Assembly: GCA_036268295.1 (NCBI GenBank)
Contig: DATAUK010000033.1
Location: 65,027 to 129,026 of the forward strand
Source: DATAUK01 sp036268295
GTDB taxonomy: Bacteria > Actinomycetota > Actinomycetes > JAFAQI01
Length of the DNA stretch: 64,000 nucleotides
Direction of reading: 5' to 3'
Positions 8,639-16,857 of this stretch are shown in pieces. The position numbers were made by a program, and so were the translations under genes. Positions within the stretch are counted from its first letter, which is position 1. Every line of letters begins with the position of its first letter. Below the pieces are notes generated by a model, which was given only the letters and a program-made list of their open reading frames with translations, searched no databases and had not been told where the DNA came from.

Positions 8639-9705
8639 CCACCGTCATCCCGGTCGCCGGTGATGTTCCTTACGACGTCGTCGTCGGCCATGGCCTGGCC
8701 ACATCGATCGCTCCGCTGGTCGCCGGTGCGAGCACGGTGGTCACGGTTGCCGACCAGTCGGTGGCCGACCGAGCGGCAGCGATCAACGACGCGATCGGTC
8801 GCGCCGGGTATCGAGTCGAGACCCTCACGCTCAGCGCCGGCGAGGCAGCGAAGTCGCTCGACACGGTCGCCGGTCTCTGGGACGCCGTCGGTGGGCTTCG
8901 GTTGACTCGCTCCGACGCGATGGTCGCGATCGGCGGCGGAGCGACCACCGATGTGGTCGGATTCGTTGCGGCTACGTGGCTTCGGGGGATTCGCGTCGTG
9001 CATGTCCCCACCACGTTGCTCGGCATGGTCGACGCCGCGGTCGGCGGCAAGACCGGCATCAACACCGCCGCCGGCAAGAACCTGGTCGGTGCGTTCCACC
9101 CACCGATCGGCGTCCTCGTCGATCTCGATGCGCTGGCCACGCTGCCGGACTCCCAGTGGGTCAACGGGATGGCCGAAGTTGTGAAGGCCGGATTCATCGC
9201 CGACCCGACGATCCTCGACCTGATCGACCTCGACCCAGCGGCCGCGGCAACACCGAGCGGTCCGCACGCCCGCGAGCTGATCGAGCGTTCGATCGTCGTC
9301 AAGGCGGACGTGGTCTCCCGCGACCTGCGCGAGTCGGGGCCGCGGGAGTTCCTCAACTACGGTCACACCCTCGGTCACGCCATCGAAGCGCTCGAGCACT
9401 ACCAGCTGCCGCACGGTCAAGCGGTCTCGATCGGACTGGTGTTTGCGGCCGGTCTCGGCCGTCATGCCGGTCGACTCGACGACGTGACCGCGGATCGTCA
9501 TGCCGAGCTGCTTCAGCGTCTCGGCCTGCCGACGACCTACCGCGAGGACGCACTGCCCGAGCTGCTCGACGCGATGCGGATCGACAAGAAGTCGCGAGGG
9601 TCGGTTCAGCGTTTCGTCGTGCTGGATGGGCTCGGAAAGCCTGCAATCATTGAAGATCCGGACCCGTCGCTGATCGACGCGGCCTACGCGGAGGTAGCCC
9701 GATGA
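8635..9705 (+). CDS. aroB: 3-dehydroquinate synthase
   Basis: A 356-residue NAD- and Zn-dependent enzyme that cyclises DAHP to 3-dehydroquinate, the second step of the shikimate pathway. Visible hallmarks are the glycine-rich AIGGGATTDVVGFVAATW, PTTLLGMVDAAVGGKTGIN, the zinc-ligand region NYGHTLGHAIE and LPHGQAVSIG. It overlaps aroK and aroQ by 4 bp each. The length matches the bacterial monofunctional form. Confidence 0.97.
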   Translation: MTTVIPVAGDVPYDVVVGHGLATSIAPLVAGASTVVTVADQSVADRAAAINDAIGRAGYRVETLTLSAGEAAKSLDTVAGLWDAVGGLRLTRSDAMVAIGGGATTDVVGFVAATWLRGIRVVHVPTTLLGMVDAAVGGKTGINTAAGKNLVGAFHPPIGVLVDLDALATLPDSQWVNGMAEVVKAGFIADPTILDLIDLDPAAAATPSGPHARELIERSIVVKADVVSRDLRESGPREFLNYGHTLGHAIEALEHYQLPHGQAVSIGLVFAAGLGRHAGRLDDVTADRHAELLQRLGLPTTYREDALPELLDAMRIDKKSRGSVQRFVVLDGLGKPAIIEDPDPSLIDAAYAEVAR

Positions 9706-10130
9706 GCAAGGCTGTGCTCGTCCTGAACGGACCGAACCTGGGTCAGCTCGGCACCCGCGAACCTGACGTTTACGGCGCTGCGACCCACGAGGATCTGGTT
9801 GCTGCCTGTGTCGCCGAGGGCGAAGCAGTCGGCGTCGAGGTCGAGGTCCGCCAGACCGACGATGAGGCGACGTACCTCGGCTGGTTACACGCAGTAGCGG
9901 CCGACGCCTTGATCATCAATCCTGGCGCCTGGACCCACACCAGCGTCGCCGTGCGGGACGCCGCGGCCCAGCTGCAGGTGCCGCTCGTCGAGGTGCACCT
10001 GTCCAATCCGCTGGCTCGCGAGGACTTTCGCCACACCTCCTACACCGCCGGCCTGGCGGTTGGCGTGATCGCCGGATTTGGCCTCGACTCCTACCGCTTG
10101 GCGTTGCGGGCTTTGGCCGCTCGGCTTTGA
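9702..10130 (+). CDS. aroQ: 3-dehydroquinate dehydratase, type II
   Basis: A 142-residue type II (dodecameric, trans-dehydration) enzyme, unrelated to type I AroD. Motifs: LNGPNLGQLGTREPDVYG with the catalytic Tyr, INPGAWTHTSVAVRDA and VEVHLSNPLAREDFRH with the catalytic His. The ATG overlaps the aroB stop. It closes the shikimate operon. The start of the next gene lies about 45 bp on, with only a short TCTCT/AGAG hairpin in the gap. Confidence 0.96.
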   Translation: MSKAVLVLNGPNLGQLGTREPDVYGAATHEDLVAACVAEGEAVGVEVEVRQTDDEATYLGWLHAVAADALIINPGAWTHTSVAVRDAAAQLQVPLVEVHLSNPLAREDFRHTSYTAGLAVGVIAGFGLDSYRLALRALAARL

Positions 10131-10175
10131 TCTCTCTTCGATAGAGTCGCTTGCGCGATCGAGACCGGAGTGCCG

Positions 10176-10844
10176 ATGGACAAGGATCTAGTAGACCAGG
10201 TGGTTGACGTTTCGCGGCGAGTCGTCGCCAGCGGAGCGATCTCGGCCAACGGTCACGGCAATGTCAGCCTGCGGGTGGCAGGCGCCGAGGAGATGTACTT
10301 CACAGCTGGGCCGTCGCTTCGTGACCATCCGGCGTCAGCCGTGGTGCGGGTCGGTCTCGACGGCACCCTGCTCGAAGGGGAGCTACCACCGATTCAAGGG
10401 GCGGTGGTAGCGATGCACACGGCGATGTACGCCGATCACGCCGACGTCGGCTGTGTGCTCCACACCCACTCGCCCTACGCCACGGCCCATGCCGTCGCGC
10501 ACCGGCCGATCGCCTGTTGGGTCGAAGCGATGGCGATGTTCGGCCTGCCGACCGGTGTGCCGGTCGCGGGCTACGCGCCACGCGGCTCTGATCAGGCGGT
10601 CGCGAACATCCGGGCAGCCTGCACACCGGGCGTGCCGGCAGTGCTGCTCGCCAACCACGGCGTGCTGGTCTTTCACCGAACGCCTGAGCTCGCGATCATG
10701 GTCGGCGGCGTCGTTGAGGAGGCCGCCCAAGCCGGGATCAACGCCAGTCAGATCGGCGGGCCGGTCGAGGTGCCGTCCGAGATGCGAGCTGCGGCGCTGC
10801 AGCGCGCGATGACCTTCGAGGCGGCGGGCACTTCCCGCCCCTGA
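10176..10844 (+). CDS. class II aldolase/adducin family protein
   Basis: A 222-residue zinc-dependent aldolase-fold protein. It shows ISANGHGNVSLR, the metal-binding HTHSPYATAHAVAH (two His of the zinc site) and the distal LANHGVLVF. Family members cleave phosphorylated or free sugars (fuculose, ribulose, methylthioribulose-P), and the substrate cannot be told from this sequence. The ATG at 10176 has GGAG 5 nt upstream (10167-10170) and is preferred over the GTG at 10170, which is part of that ribosome site. It is probably a stand-alone gene, ending at a bidirectional terminator. Confidence 0.85.
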   Translation: MDKDLVDQVVDVSRRVVASGAISANGHGNVSLRVAGAEEMYFTAGPSLRDHPASAVVRVGLDGTLLEGELPPIQGAVVAMHTAMYADHADVGCVLHTHSPYATAHAVAHRPIACWVEAMAMFGLPTGVPVAGYAPRGSDQAVANIRAACTPGVPAVLLANHGVLVFHRTPELAIMVGGVVEEAAQAGINASQIGGPVEVPSEMRAAALQRAMTFEAAGTSRP

Positions 10845-10867
10845 CTGGCTGAAATCCCAGTCGCTGC

Positions 10868-10910
10868 AACGTAAAATGGGTGCCGCCGAAGCAGCACCCA
10901 TTTTTACGTT
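10868..10910. terminator. bidirectional terminator between convergent genes
   Basis: A long inverted repeat: left arm AACGTAAAATGGGTGC at 10868-10883, right arm at 10894-10910, with one unpaired T and a 10-nt loop. The arms begin and end with A- and T-runs, so a U-tract follows the stem on either strand. It lies exactly between the aldolase gene (+) and the secreted protein gene (-). Confidence 0.85.
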
Positions 10911-10925
10911 GCGTCGTTGCTGGAG

Positions 10926-13190
10926 TCAGACGGTGACCTCGTCGACATTGCCGGTGCCCTTGGTGACGGTCACGGTCAGTTTCTCCTGACCCTTGGGCAG
11001 TGCGTGGTGCCAGACCTCCAAGCCACACTTAGTGAAGCTCTGGTGCTCGGAGACCTTGTTGGTGTGACCGGCAACGCTGACCGTCAAGTCACCCATCGTC
11101 GGGCCCTTGCAGGCGTACAGCTTCGCTTCAGCGCCAGCGATGACGACGCTGGCGCTCGCGCCCTTTGACGCTGACCGATAGCTGCCGCTGCGTGCACCGG
11201 AGGCGGAGATCTTCTTCCACGAGTGCTTGAACGTCCAGCCCTTGCTGGTGTCCTTCGCCGCGGTCGTCGTCCTCACCGCCGAGCCGGTCACTTCGGCGCT
11301 GTTGCCGGACTGGTCCCGGACCGAGGCGTTCACACTCAACACGTAGGCCTGGCCCGTGGTCAGCGGCTTTGACGGCGTGAAGACCCAGCTGTTCGCTCCA
11401 GCGCCGGCGGTGATCCTGCCGGCAACGGCGTCGGCCAGCGGCTCGCCCTTCGCCACGATGTGCACGGTCGACGTCGAGACGCCGGTCACCGGCTCACTGG
11501 ACCTGAACTTCAGTGGGCTCGAGACGGCGAGACCGCTCTTGGTGGTGATGTGGAACGCCGGCCTGGTCAGATCGACCGTGAACGCCGAACCCGATGCCCC
11601 CGGCAACACGTTGCCGGTGAGGTCGACCGGAAGCACCCGCCAGGTGTAGCTGCCACTCGCCTTCGGCTCGACCACGACCTGGTCGGCGCCGGCGGCGGAG
11701 GTGCCCGGTGGCCGGTAGCAGGTGGCCACCGTGGCGTCGCAGGCAGCGTCGACCGTGGTGGTGATGTCGTCCGCGGAGTTCGTGGCCGAGGCGACCTCGA
11801 CCTTGTAGTCCTCGGCATCGGCCGACTGAGTGCCGGTCGTGGTCGCGTAGTTCGCGGCAAGGTCGCTCCAGGACAGCCGCACTCCGTCGGTGACCTTGGT
11901 CGCGGTGAGGTGGGTGACCTTGGGCGTCTGCTTCGTGAAGCTCGCGACCTCCGGCGTCGTGCACCCGTTCTCGGTCACGTCGGTCGTCGACGAGGTGCAA
12001 GCCTGCACCGCGACGTAGTAGCCAGAGCCAGCGGTGTAGTCGGCGAGCTGATCGCGCGGCGTCACCGAGAGGAACTGGGTCTGGTAGACCCGCTCATCGT
12101 TGGTGAAGTTCGCGTCGTCCGCGATTGTCACGACGTAGGAGTCGGCGTGCGCGACCGGCTGCCAGCTGATCTCCGGCATCGAGGTGCAGGCGTAGTCGCT
12201 CTGCGTGCCGGTGGGGCAGTCGAGGGAGACGCCGCTGACGTTGCCGAGCGAGCTGGCGGGCAGGCTGCCGTCGCCCACCGTCGGGAGCCCGACGCTCTTG
12301 GTAGTGGACCACTGGGAGCACTCCTGGCCCTTGCTCGTCGGCGTACCCAGTGCGTTGGCGGTCGTGACACCTGAGTTCGGGAACGTCGTCGTCGGGTTGT
12401 CCGCTGTGCCGAAGCACTCGAGGGTGTCGTTCTGGCTTGCCTCGGCGACCTGGCTGCTGTTCGAGTCGTCGATGCCGCGAACCCGCCAGTAAATCGGGGT
12501 CTGGCCGAAGGCTGGCACGACGCAGTTATCGACATTGACGTCGGGAGCACCCGCGCCGTACGTGCTGTACGGCGTAAAGGAGGTGGCATCGGTCAGGCAC
12601 GCGGTGGTAGTGCTCAGATCGTTGATTTTGCCGTTCGTGGCCGCGAAGGTGGGGTAGATCGAGAGCTCGATCTCGTAGGACGAGGCATCCGGCAGCGGTG
12701 TCCAGGCGAACCGCCACGGGTAGTCAGCGATGCCGGTCTGCGTGGCGGTGGCGTCGGTGCCGGGCGTCGAGGCGGTCGTGGACGGCGCATCCGACCAGGC
12801 GCGATCGAGCTGGGCGTTGCCCGACCAGTTGCCCTTGGCCGACGCATCCGTGGCGCGGACCCGCCAGAAGTAGACGCCGTGGACCAAGGTCTGCGGCAGC
12901 GAGTACGACGCGACCTTGGGAGTGCCGCCGTCGGGCAGCTTGACCATGTCGTTCGGGTCGCTGAAGTCACTGCTCTTCGACACCTCGACCTGGTAGCCGC
13001 TAGCTCCGGAGATGTTCGACCACGACAACACCGGGTCCTTCTGTGGTGTCGTTGCGCTGTTCGGCGCGAGGCTGGTCGGTGTCCCGAGACTGGTCGCGCC
13101 GAAGGCTTGCCCGGCGATCATCGGCTGGAGACCAGCGACACCAATCGCGAGGACAGCGGCCAGCGCGGTGCGGCGAGGAAGAAGTGCCAC
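10926..13190 (-). CDS. secreted multi-domain protein with fibronectin-III-like repeats
   Basis: A 754-residue exported protein of unknown role. The GTG start at 13190 has GGGAG 7 nt upstream and gives a compact signal peptide (basic LLPRR, hydrophobic core, AFGA cleavage site); upstream in-frame codons would add an implausible leader. Four Fn3-like modules follow, recognisable by repeated motifs (VLSWSNISGASGYQVEV, WRFAWTPLPDASSYEIEL, PEISWQPVAHADSYVVTI, VRLSWSDLAANY). Next comes a Big_5-like Ig domain (PAFHITTKSG onward) and a final Lys/Ser-rich domain with two Cys. No sortase motif or C-terminal helix is visible, so it is likely released or non-covalently wall-bound. It is transcribed convergently to the aldolase. 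Confidence 0.75.
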   Translation of the reverse strand: MALLPRRTALAAVLAIGVAGLQPMIAGQAFGATSLGTPTSLAPNSATTPQKDPVLSWSNISGASGYQVEVSKSSDFSDPNDMVKLPDGGTPKVASYSLPQTLVHGVYFWRVRATDASAKGNWSGNAQLDRAWSDAPSTTASTPGTDATATQTGIADYPWRFAWTPLPDASSYEIELSIYPTFAATNGKINDLSTTTACLTDATSFTPYSTYGAGAPDVNVDNCVVPAFGQTPIYWRVRGIDDSNSSQVAEASQNDTLECFGTADNPTTTFPNSGVTTANALGTPTSKGQECSQWSTTKSVGLPTVGDGSLPASSLGNVSGVSLDCPTGTQSDYACTSMPEISWQPVAHADSYVVTIADDANFTNDERVYQTQFLSVTPRDQLADYTAGSGYYVAVQACTSSTTDVTENGCTTPEVASFTKQTPKVTHLTATKVTDGVRLSWSDLAANYATTTGTQSADAEDYKVEVASATNSADDITTTVDAACDATVATCYRPPGTSAAGADQVVVEPKASGSYTWRVLPVDLTGNVLPGASGSAFTVDLTRPAFHITTKSGLAVSSPLKFRSSEPVTGVSTSTVHIVAKGEPLADAVAGRITAGAGANSWVFTPSKPLTTGQAYVLSVNASVRDQSGNSAEVTGSAVRTTTAAKDTSKGWTFKHSWKKISASGARSGSYRSASKGASASVVIAGAEAKLYACKGPTMGDLTVSVAGHTNKVSEHQSFTKCGLEVWHHALPKGQEKLTVTVTKGTGNVDEVTV

Positions 13191-13302
13191 GATGTAGCTC
13201 CCATGGTGGTCGGATGCGTGACGCCCCATAGCAGGCGTTGTTGGGTGCATCGGCGATCCCAACGGCACCCTGAACGTCGGTCACCCGAATGGAGCAGCAG
13301 CG

Positions 13303-14379
13303 ATGCTTCCACACGAACAGCGCCGAACCCGGCTCATTGCGTCGTTTCCCGACACGATTGACGCGATTCTGGTCACTCGGATAGTCAATGTCCGCTACCT
13401 CACCGGCTTCACCGGATCGAACGGCGCAGTGCTGATCCGCCGTACGGGTGAGCCGCTGATGGCGACCGATGGCCGCTATCTGACCCAGGTCGCCGCCGAG
13501 GCGCCGGAACTGGAGATCCTCGACGCGCGAGCGGTGGCGCCTGCCATGGTTGAGCGGACGCGCAGCCTCGGCGTCGGACGGTTGGGGATCGAGGCCGGCG
13601 ACGTGACCCTTGAGCTCAACGAGGTGCTGACCGACGTCGCCGGCGATGCGCTGAGCCTGGTCGCGACCGACGGGATGGTCGAGCGGCTCCGGTCGATCAA
13701 GGATGCCGGCGAGGTCGAAGCGCTGGCACGGGCGTGTGAGATCACCGACGCCGGCTTTGGCGAGATCCTGCCGCGATTGCGGCCGGGCGTGAGCGAGACC
13801 GACGTGGCCTGGTGGCTGCACGGTTCGATGCGTGAGCACGGCGCCGAAGGCCTTGCCTTCGACACGATCGTCGCGTTCGGGCCACACAGCGCGATCCCGC
13901 ATCACCGACCGAGTGACCGGACCCTCGAGGCAGGGGACCTGGTCAAACTCGACTTCGGAGCCCGGTACGACGGCTACCACGCCGACATGACGCGTACCGT
14001 CGTGATCTCGCCCGCCGCCGAATGGCAGCGCGATCTGCACGCGGTGGTGCGGCAGATCCAGCAGGACTGCCGGGAGGCGACCGTCATCGGCGCGTCGCCA
14101 CGCGATCTGGACCAGCTGGCGCGCGACTCGATCGAGGGAAGCGGGCACCAGGCAGCGCACGGCTTGGGTCACGGCGTCGGCCTGGAAGTCCACGAGCTGC
14201 CTTTTCTCAGCGTGCAGTCATCGGCGGATAGACTCGTCGACCGAGTACCGGTGACCGTCGAGCCCGGTGTCTATCTCCCAGGTCGTGGGGGTGTCCGGAT
14301 CGAGGACACCGTCATCGTCGGTGCGGATGGCGCCAGGTCGTTGACGACCTCCTCGCGCGAGCTGATCGAGATCTCCTGA
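13303..14379 (+). CDS. pepQ: M24 family Xaa-Pro aminopeptidase/dipeptidase
   Basis: A 358-residue cytoplasmic metallopeptidase that removes residues from peptides with proline at position 2 or splits X-Pro dipeptides. The N-terminal creatinase-like domain (residues 1-125) is followed by the pita-bread catalytic domain. Metal ligands are visible in LDFGARYDGYHADMTRT (two Asp), GLGHGVGLEVHE (His), VEPGVYLPGRGG (Glu) and GVRIEDT (Glu). ATG start with GGAG 8 nt upstream. It lies directly before efp, a pairing seen in many bacteria. Confidence 0.92.
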   Translation: MLPHEQRRTRLIASFPDTIDAILVTRIVNVRYLTGFTGSNGAVLIRRTGEPLMATDGRYLTQVAAEAPELEILDARAVAPAMVERTRSLGVGRLGIEAGDVTLELNEVLTDVAGDALSLVATDGMVERLRSIKDAGEVEALARACEITDAGFGEILPRLRPGVSETDVAWWLHGSMREHGAEGLAFDTIVAFGPHSAIPHHRPSDRTLEAGDLVKLDFGARYDGYHADMTRTVVISPAAEWQRDLHAVVRQIQQDCREATVIGASPRDLDQLARDSIEGSGHQAAHGLGHGVGLEVHELPFLSVQSSADRLVDRVPVTVEPGVYLPGRGGVRIEDTVIVGADGARSLTTSSRELIEIS

Positions 14380-14448
14380 GCAGATCGTGACCGGGTGGCC
14401 GGTTGCTCGACCGAGATCGACCGACCGCGCTTAAGGAGTCCCGCCGCA

Positions 14449-15012
14449 GTGGCAACCACCAACGATTTCAAGACCGGCATGACCCTCGATCTCGATGGTG
14501 TGCTGTGGAACGTCGTGGACTTCCAGCATGTGAAGCCCGGCAAGGGGGGCGCCTTCGTGCGCAGCAAGCTCAAGAACGTCCTGACCGGTCAGGTTGTCGA
14601 CCGCACCTTCAACGCCGGCGTGAAGGTCGACATCGCGGTCGTGGACAAACGCGAGATGACCTACCTCTATCAGGACGGCACCGATTACGTGTTCATGGAT
14701 GTCGACAGCTACGAGCAGATCAACGTCCCGCCGGGCGCCGTCGGCGACGCCAAGGGCTACCTGCTGGAGAACACCAACGCCACTGTTGCGATGCACGACA
14801 GTGCGGTTCTCTACGTCGAGCTGCCGCCGTCGGTGGTCCTGGAGATCACTTACACCGAACCGGGCATGCAGGGCGATCGATCGACCGGCGGCACCAAGCC
14901 GGCAACGCTCGAGACCGGCGCGACAGTCAACGTCCCGCTGTTCGTCACGCAGGGCGAGAAGGTCAAGGTCGACACCCGCGACGGCAGTTACATCAGCCGC
15001 GTCTCCAGCTGA
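14449..15012 (+). CDS. efp: elongation factor P
   Basis: A 187-residue translation factor that rescues ribosomes stalled at polyproline. The GTG at 14449 follows AAGGAG (14433-14438) and gives the standard EF-P N-terminus ATTNDFKTGMTLDLDG. The loop PGKGGAFVRSK carries the position-34 residue (Lys) used for or replacing modification, and three OB/KOW domains follow. Its neighbours are pepQ and nusB, as in Streptomyces and Mycobacterium. Confidence 0.96.
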   Translation: MATTNDFKTGMTLDLDGVLWNVVDFQHVKPGKGGAFVRSKLKNVLTGQVVDRTFNAGVKVDIAVVDKREMTYLYQDGTDYVFMDVDSYEQINVPPGAVGDAKGYLLENTNATVAMHDSAVLYVELPPSVVLEITYTEPGMQGDRSTGGTKPATLETGATVNVPLFVTQGEKVKVDTRDGSYISRVSS

Positions 15013-15026
15013 GTCCAAGACACATC

Positions 15027-15440
15027 GTGGCGGCACGGAGCAAGGCTCGAAAGCGGGCACTCGATGTGCTGTTCGAGGCCGACCTTCGCGGCAGCGACCC
15101 GCTCCGCACACTCGCTGACTGGGTGCGACGCTGCGATCCGCCGGTTCAGGCCTACGCGGTCGGCCTGGTTGAAGGTGTGGTGAGCCATCAGGAACGGATC
15201 GACCAGATCCTCTCGTCCTACGCCGAGGACTGGTCGCTCGACCGGATGCCCTCGGTCGACCGCGTGGTGCTGCGGCTGGCGCTGTTCGAGCTGTTGTGGT
15301 GTGAGGAGATCCCCGACGCGGTTGCGATCGACGAGGCGGTCGAGCTTGCGAAGTCGCTGTCCACCGAAGCCTCGCCGGGGTTCGTCAACGGGGTGCTTGC
15401 TCGGATCGTCCGCGACGGGGTCAGCATCGCTACTTCCTAG
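15027..15440 (+). CDS. nusB: transcription antitermination factor NusB
   Basis: A 137-residue all-helical protein that binds boxA RNA with NusE (S10) for rRNA antitermination. N-terminal ARSKARKRALDVLFEADLRG and C-terminal VAIDEAVELAKSLSTEASPGFVNGVL match the family. GTG start at 15027; the open frame extends upstream inside efp and is a shadow there. The stop overlaps the bldD stop by 4 bp on the opposite strand. A boxA sequence lies in the rrn leader at 63528-63537. Confidence 0.95.
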   Translation: MAARSKARKRALDVLFEADLRGSDPLRTLADWVRRCDPPVQAYAVGLVEGVVSHQERIDQILSSYAEDWSLDRMPSVDRVVLRLALFELLWCEEIPDAVAIDEAVELAKSLSTEASPGFVNGVLARIVRDGVSIATS

Positions 15441-15946
15441 GACTGCAGCACCGGCAGTGGTTGGGCGGCGTTGAGAACACCCCAGGAGATCAGTCGCTCG
15501 GCGAGGTTGCTCGGCGTGTCGTCGAAGATGATCGCGAGGCTGCGCAGATCCTCGCTCCGGATCGACATGATTCGGCCGTGGTAGTCGCCGCGCTGGGCCT
15601 GCAGTGCGGCTGCATAGCGCGCCAGCGGCGCTGCCTCGGCGCCCAGCTGCTGCAGCCGCACCAGATCAAGGACGAGTCGCGGCGTCACGTCGAGTCTGAC
15701 GGTGGCGGCGGTTGTCCCACCGGGCAACAGCTCGGCGACCGGTACACCGTAGAAGTCGGCGAGCTCGGCGAGCCGCTGGACCGTGATGGCCCGGCTGCCC
15801 CGCTCATAGGAGCCGATGACGACGCCTTTCCATCGGCCACCGGACTTCACCTCGACGCCATGAAGTGACAATCCCTGCTGCACCCGGATGGCTCGAAGCC
15901 GCCGTCCGAGTGACGTGGAGTACGGCTCCTTGCCGCCTTCGTTCAT
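15437..15946 (-). CDS. bldD: BldD-type developmental/c-di-GMP-responsive transcriptional regulator
   Basis: A 169-residue regulator. The N-terminal HTH_3 (XRE-type) domain (residues 12-76: LRAIRVQQGLSLHGVE, GSYERGSRAITVQRLAEL) is nearly identical to Streptomyces BldD. The C-terminal domain keeps the c-di-GMP signature RGD-X8-RxxD (RGD at 119-121, RSED at 130-133). In Streptomyces, tetrameric c-di-GMP dimerises BldD to repress sporulation genes. The ATG at 15946 overlaps the TGA of a 29-codon upstream ORF; an in-frame ATG at 15973 lies inside that ORF and is less likely. It is convergent with nusB (4-bp overlap) and divergent from pyrR, the same neighbourhood as in Streptomyces. Confidence 0.93.
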   Translation of the reverse strand: MNEGGKEPYSTSLGRRLRAIRVQQGLSLHGVEVKSGGRWKGVVIGSYERGSRAITVQRLAELADFYGVPVAELLPGGTTAATVRLDVTPRLVLDLVRLQQLGAEAAPLARYAAALQAQRGDYHGRIMSIRSEDLRSLAIIFDDTPSNLAERLISWGVLNAAQPLPVLQS

Positions 15947-16032
15947 GGCTGCACCCTGAGCGGGTGCGGCCATGCGGAGACACCGATGTCATCGGAGCGA
16001 GTCACCTTCGTTTCGCTTCGGTACTCGCTCAT
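15943..16032 (-). CDS. 29-residue upstream ORF coupled to bldD (leader unit, copy C)
   Basis: ATG at 16032, 29 codons, TGA at 15945-15943 overlapping the bldD ATG (ATGA). It begins MSEYRSETKVTRSDD. A GGAG lies 4 nt before the ATG, so it can be translated on its own and deliver ribosomes to bldD, whose own ribosome site is weak. The same unit, with the same length and the same overlap, precedes pyrD (24532-24621) and a receiver gene (55749-55838). A GAGCGAGT/ACTCGCTC inverted repeat inside it could form a hairpin. Function is unknown; it may be a coupling leader, an attenuating peptide or an intergenic repeat that happens to be open. Confidence 0.55.
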   Translation of the reverse strand: MSEYRSETKVTRSDDIGVSAWPHPLRVQP

Positions 16033-16160
16033 CCCGCTCCGTGTTCGTTATCCCCGGTCAAGGTCGCGTGACAGCGGTCATGCGCCGGCGTCAGCACCGT
16101 TGTAGCCGGGAATCGTAACGACTCGCCGGCCGTGCCGCGCGGCTTTGCGGAATCTGGTTC

Positions 16161-16169
16161 TGCTAGCGT
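16161..16169 (+). promoter_or_regulatory. extended -10 promoter element upstream of pyrR
   Basis: TGCTAGCGT contains a TGn extension and a TAGCGT -10 hexamer, the same hexamer as the rrn promoter at 63310-63315. There is no good -35. Initiation about 7 nt downstream would give a leader of roughly 55 nt carrying the PyrR-binding element. Confidence 0.4.
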
Positions 16170-16187
16170 GCGAGCCGTTCAGATGCC

Positions 16188-16223
16188 GTCCTTTAAACCC
16201 GTCCCGTGAGGCGGACAAGGAGG
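16188..16223 (+). promoter_or_regulatory. PyrR-binding RNA element overlapping the pyrR ribosome site
   Basis: The leader reads GTCCTTTAAACCCGTCC, then CGTGAGGCGGACAAGGAGG. The CCTT and AAGG segments can pair, and CCG/CGG closes an inner loop holding the purine-rich GAGGCGG. This is the actinobacterial PyrR anti-Shine-Dalgarno arrangement: with UMP bound, PyrR would stabilise the hairpin and mask AAGGAGG (16217-16223), lowering translation of the pyr operon. Read by eye; pairing was not computed. Confidence 0.7.
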
Positions 16224-16230
16224 TGCCGCG

Positions 16231-16857
16231 ATGGCGGCTGCCCATGAGCACGACCGGCCAGTGACCGGTGATCTTTCAGTCGCGCGGCTGGTTCTTGACG
16301 CCGCGGACCTGGCCCGAGCTCTCACCCGAATCTCACACGAGATCGTCGAGCGCAACCGAGGCGCCGATGACGTCGTCGTGCTCGGCATCCCGACCCGCGG
16401 CGTCGCGCTCGCCCAGCGGGTCGCCGCTGCGATGGCCGCGATCGAGCAGCGTCCGGTGCCGGTCGGCGCGCTCGACACCACGATGTACCGAGACGACCTG
16501 CGGCTGCGTGGGATCCGAGCGCTCGAGCTGACCGAGATCCCGGTCGACGGCGTCGACGGCAAGACCGTCGTACTGGTCGACGACGTGCTGTTCTCAGGAC
16601 GCACGATCCGCGCCGCTCTCGACGCGCTGTCCGACCTTGGCCGGCCGCGGGCGGTGCAACTGGCGGTCCTGATCGACCGCGGTCACCGCGAGCTTCCGAT
16701 CCGGGCCGACTACGTCGGGAAGAACCTGCCCACCTCGCTGACCGAGAGCGTGCACGTGCAGCTCGTCGAGCACGACGGGCGCGACGCGGTCCTGCTCGGG
16801 CCGTCGGACCTCGGGCGAGATGCCAACGCTGCGGCTGCTCAGGAGGCAACCCGATGA
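16231..16857 (+). CDS. pyrR: bifunctional pyr operon regulator PyrR / uracil phosphoribosyltransferase
   Basis: A 208-residue PRTase-fold protein. VVLVDDVLFSGRTIRAALDAL is the PRPP-binding loop, and the GIPTRGVALAQR and TMYRDDL segments match PyrR. It senses UMP and binds pyr leader RNA, and may also make UMP from uracil and PRPP. It is the first gene of the pyrimidine operon; the ATG sits 7 nt after AAGGAGG. The C-terminus runs past the usual PyrR end with an Ala-rich tail. It overlaps pyrB by 4 bp (ATGA). Confidence 0.95.
   Translation: MAAAHEHDRPVTGDLSVARLVLDAADLARALTRISHEIVERNRGADDVVVLGIPTRGVALAQRVAAAMAAIEQRPVPVGALDTTMYRDDLRLRGIRALELTEIPVDGVDGKTVVLVDDVLFSGRTIRAALDALSDLGRPRAVQLAVLIDRGHRELPIRADYVGKNLPTSLTESVHVQLVEHDGRDAVLLGPSDLGRDANAAAAQEATR

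Noticed and set aside
16069..16080. BldD operator in the bldD-pyrR gap (TGACAGCGGTCA)
   Set aside because: It is palindromic but one base short of the 13-bp BldD box and lacks its C(A/T)G centre; not enough to call.
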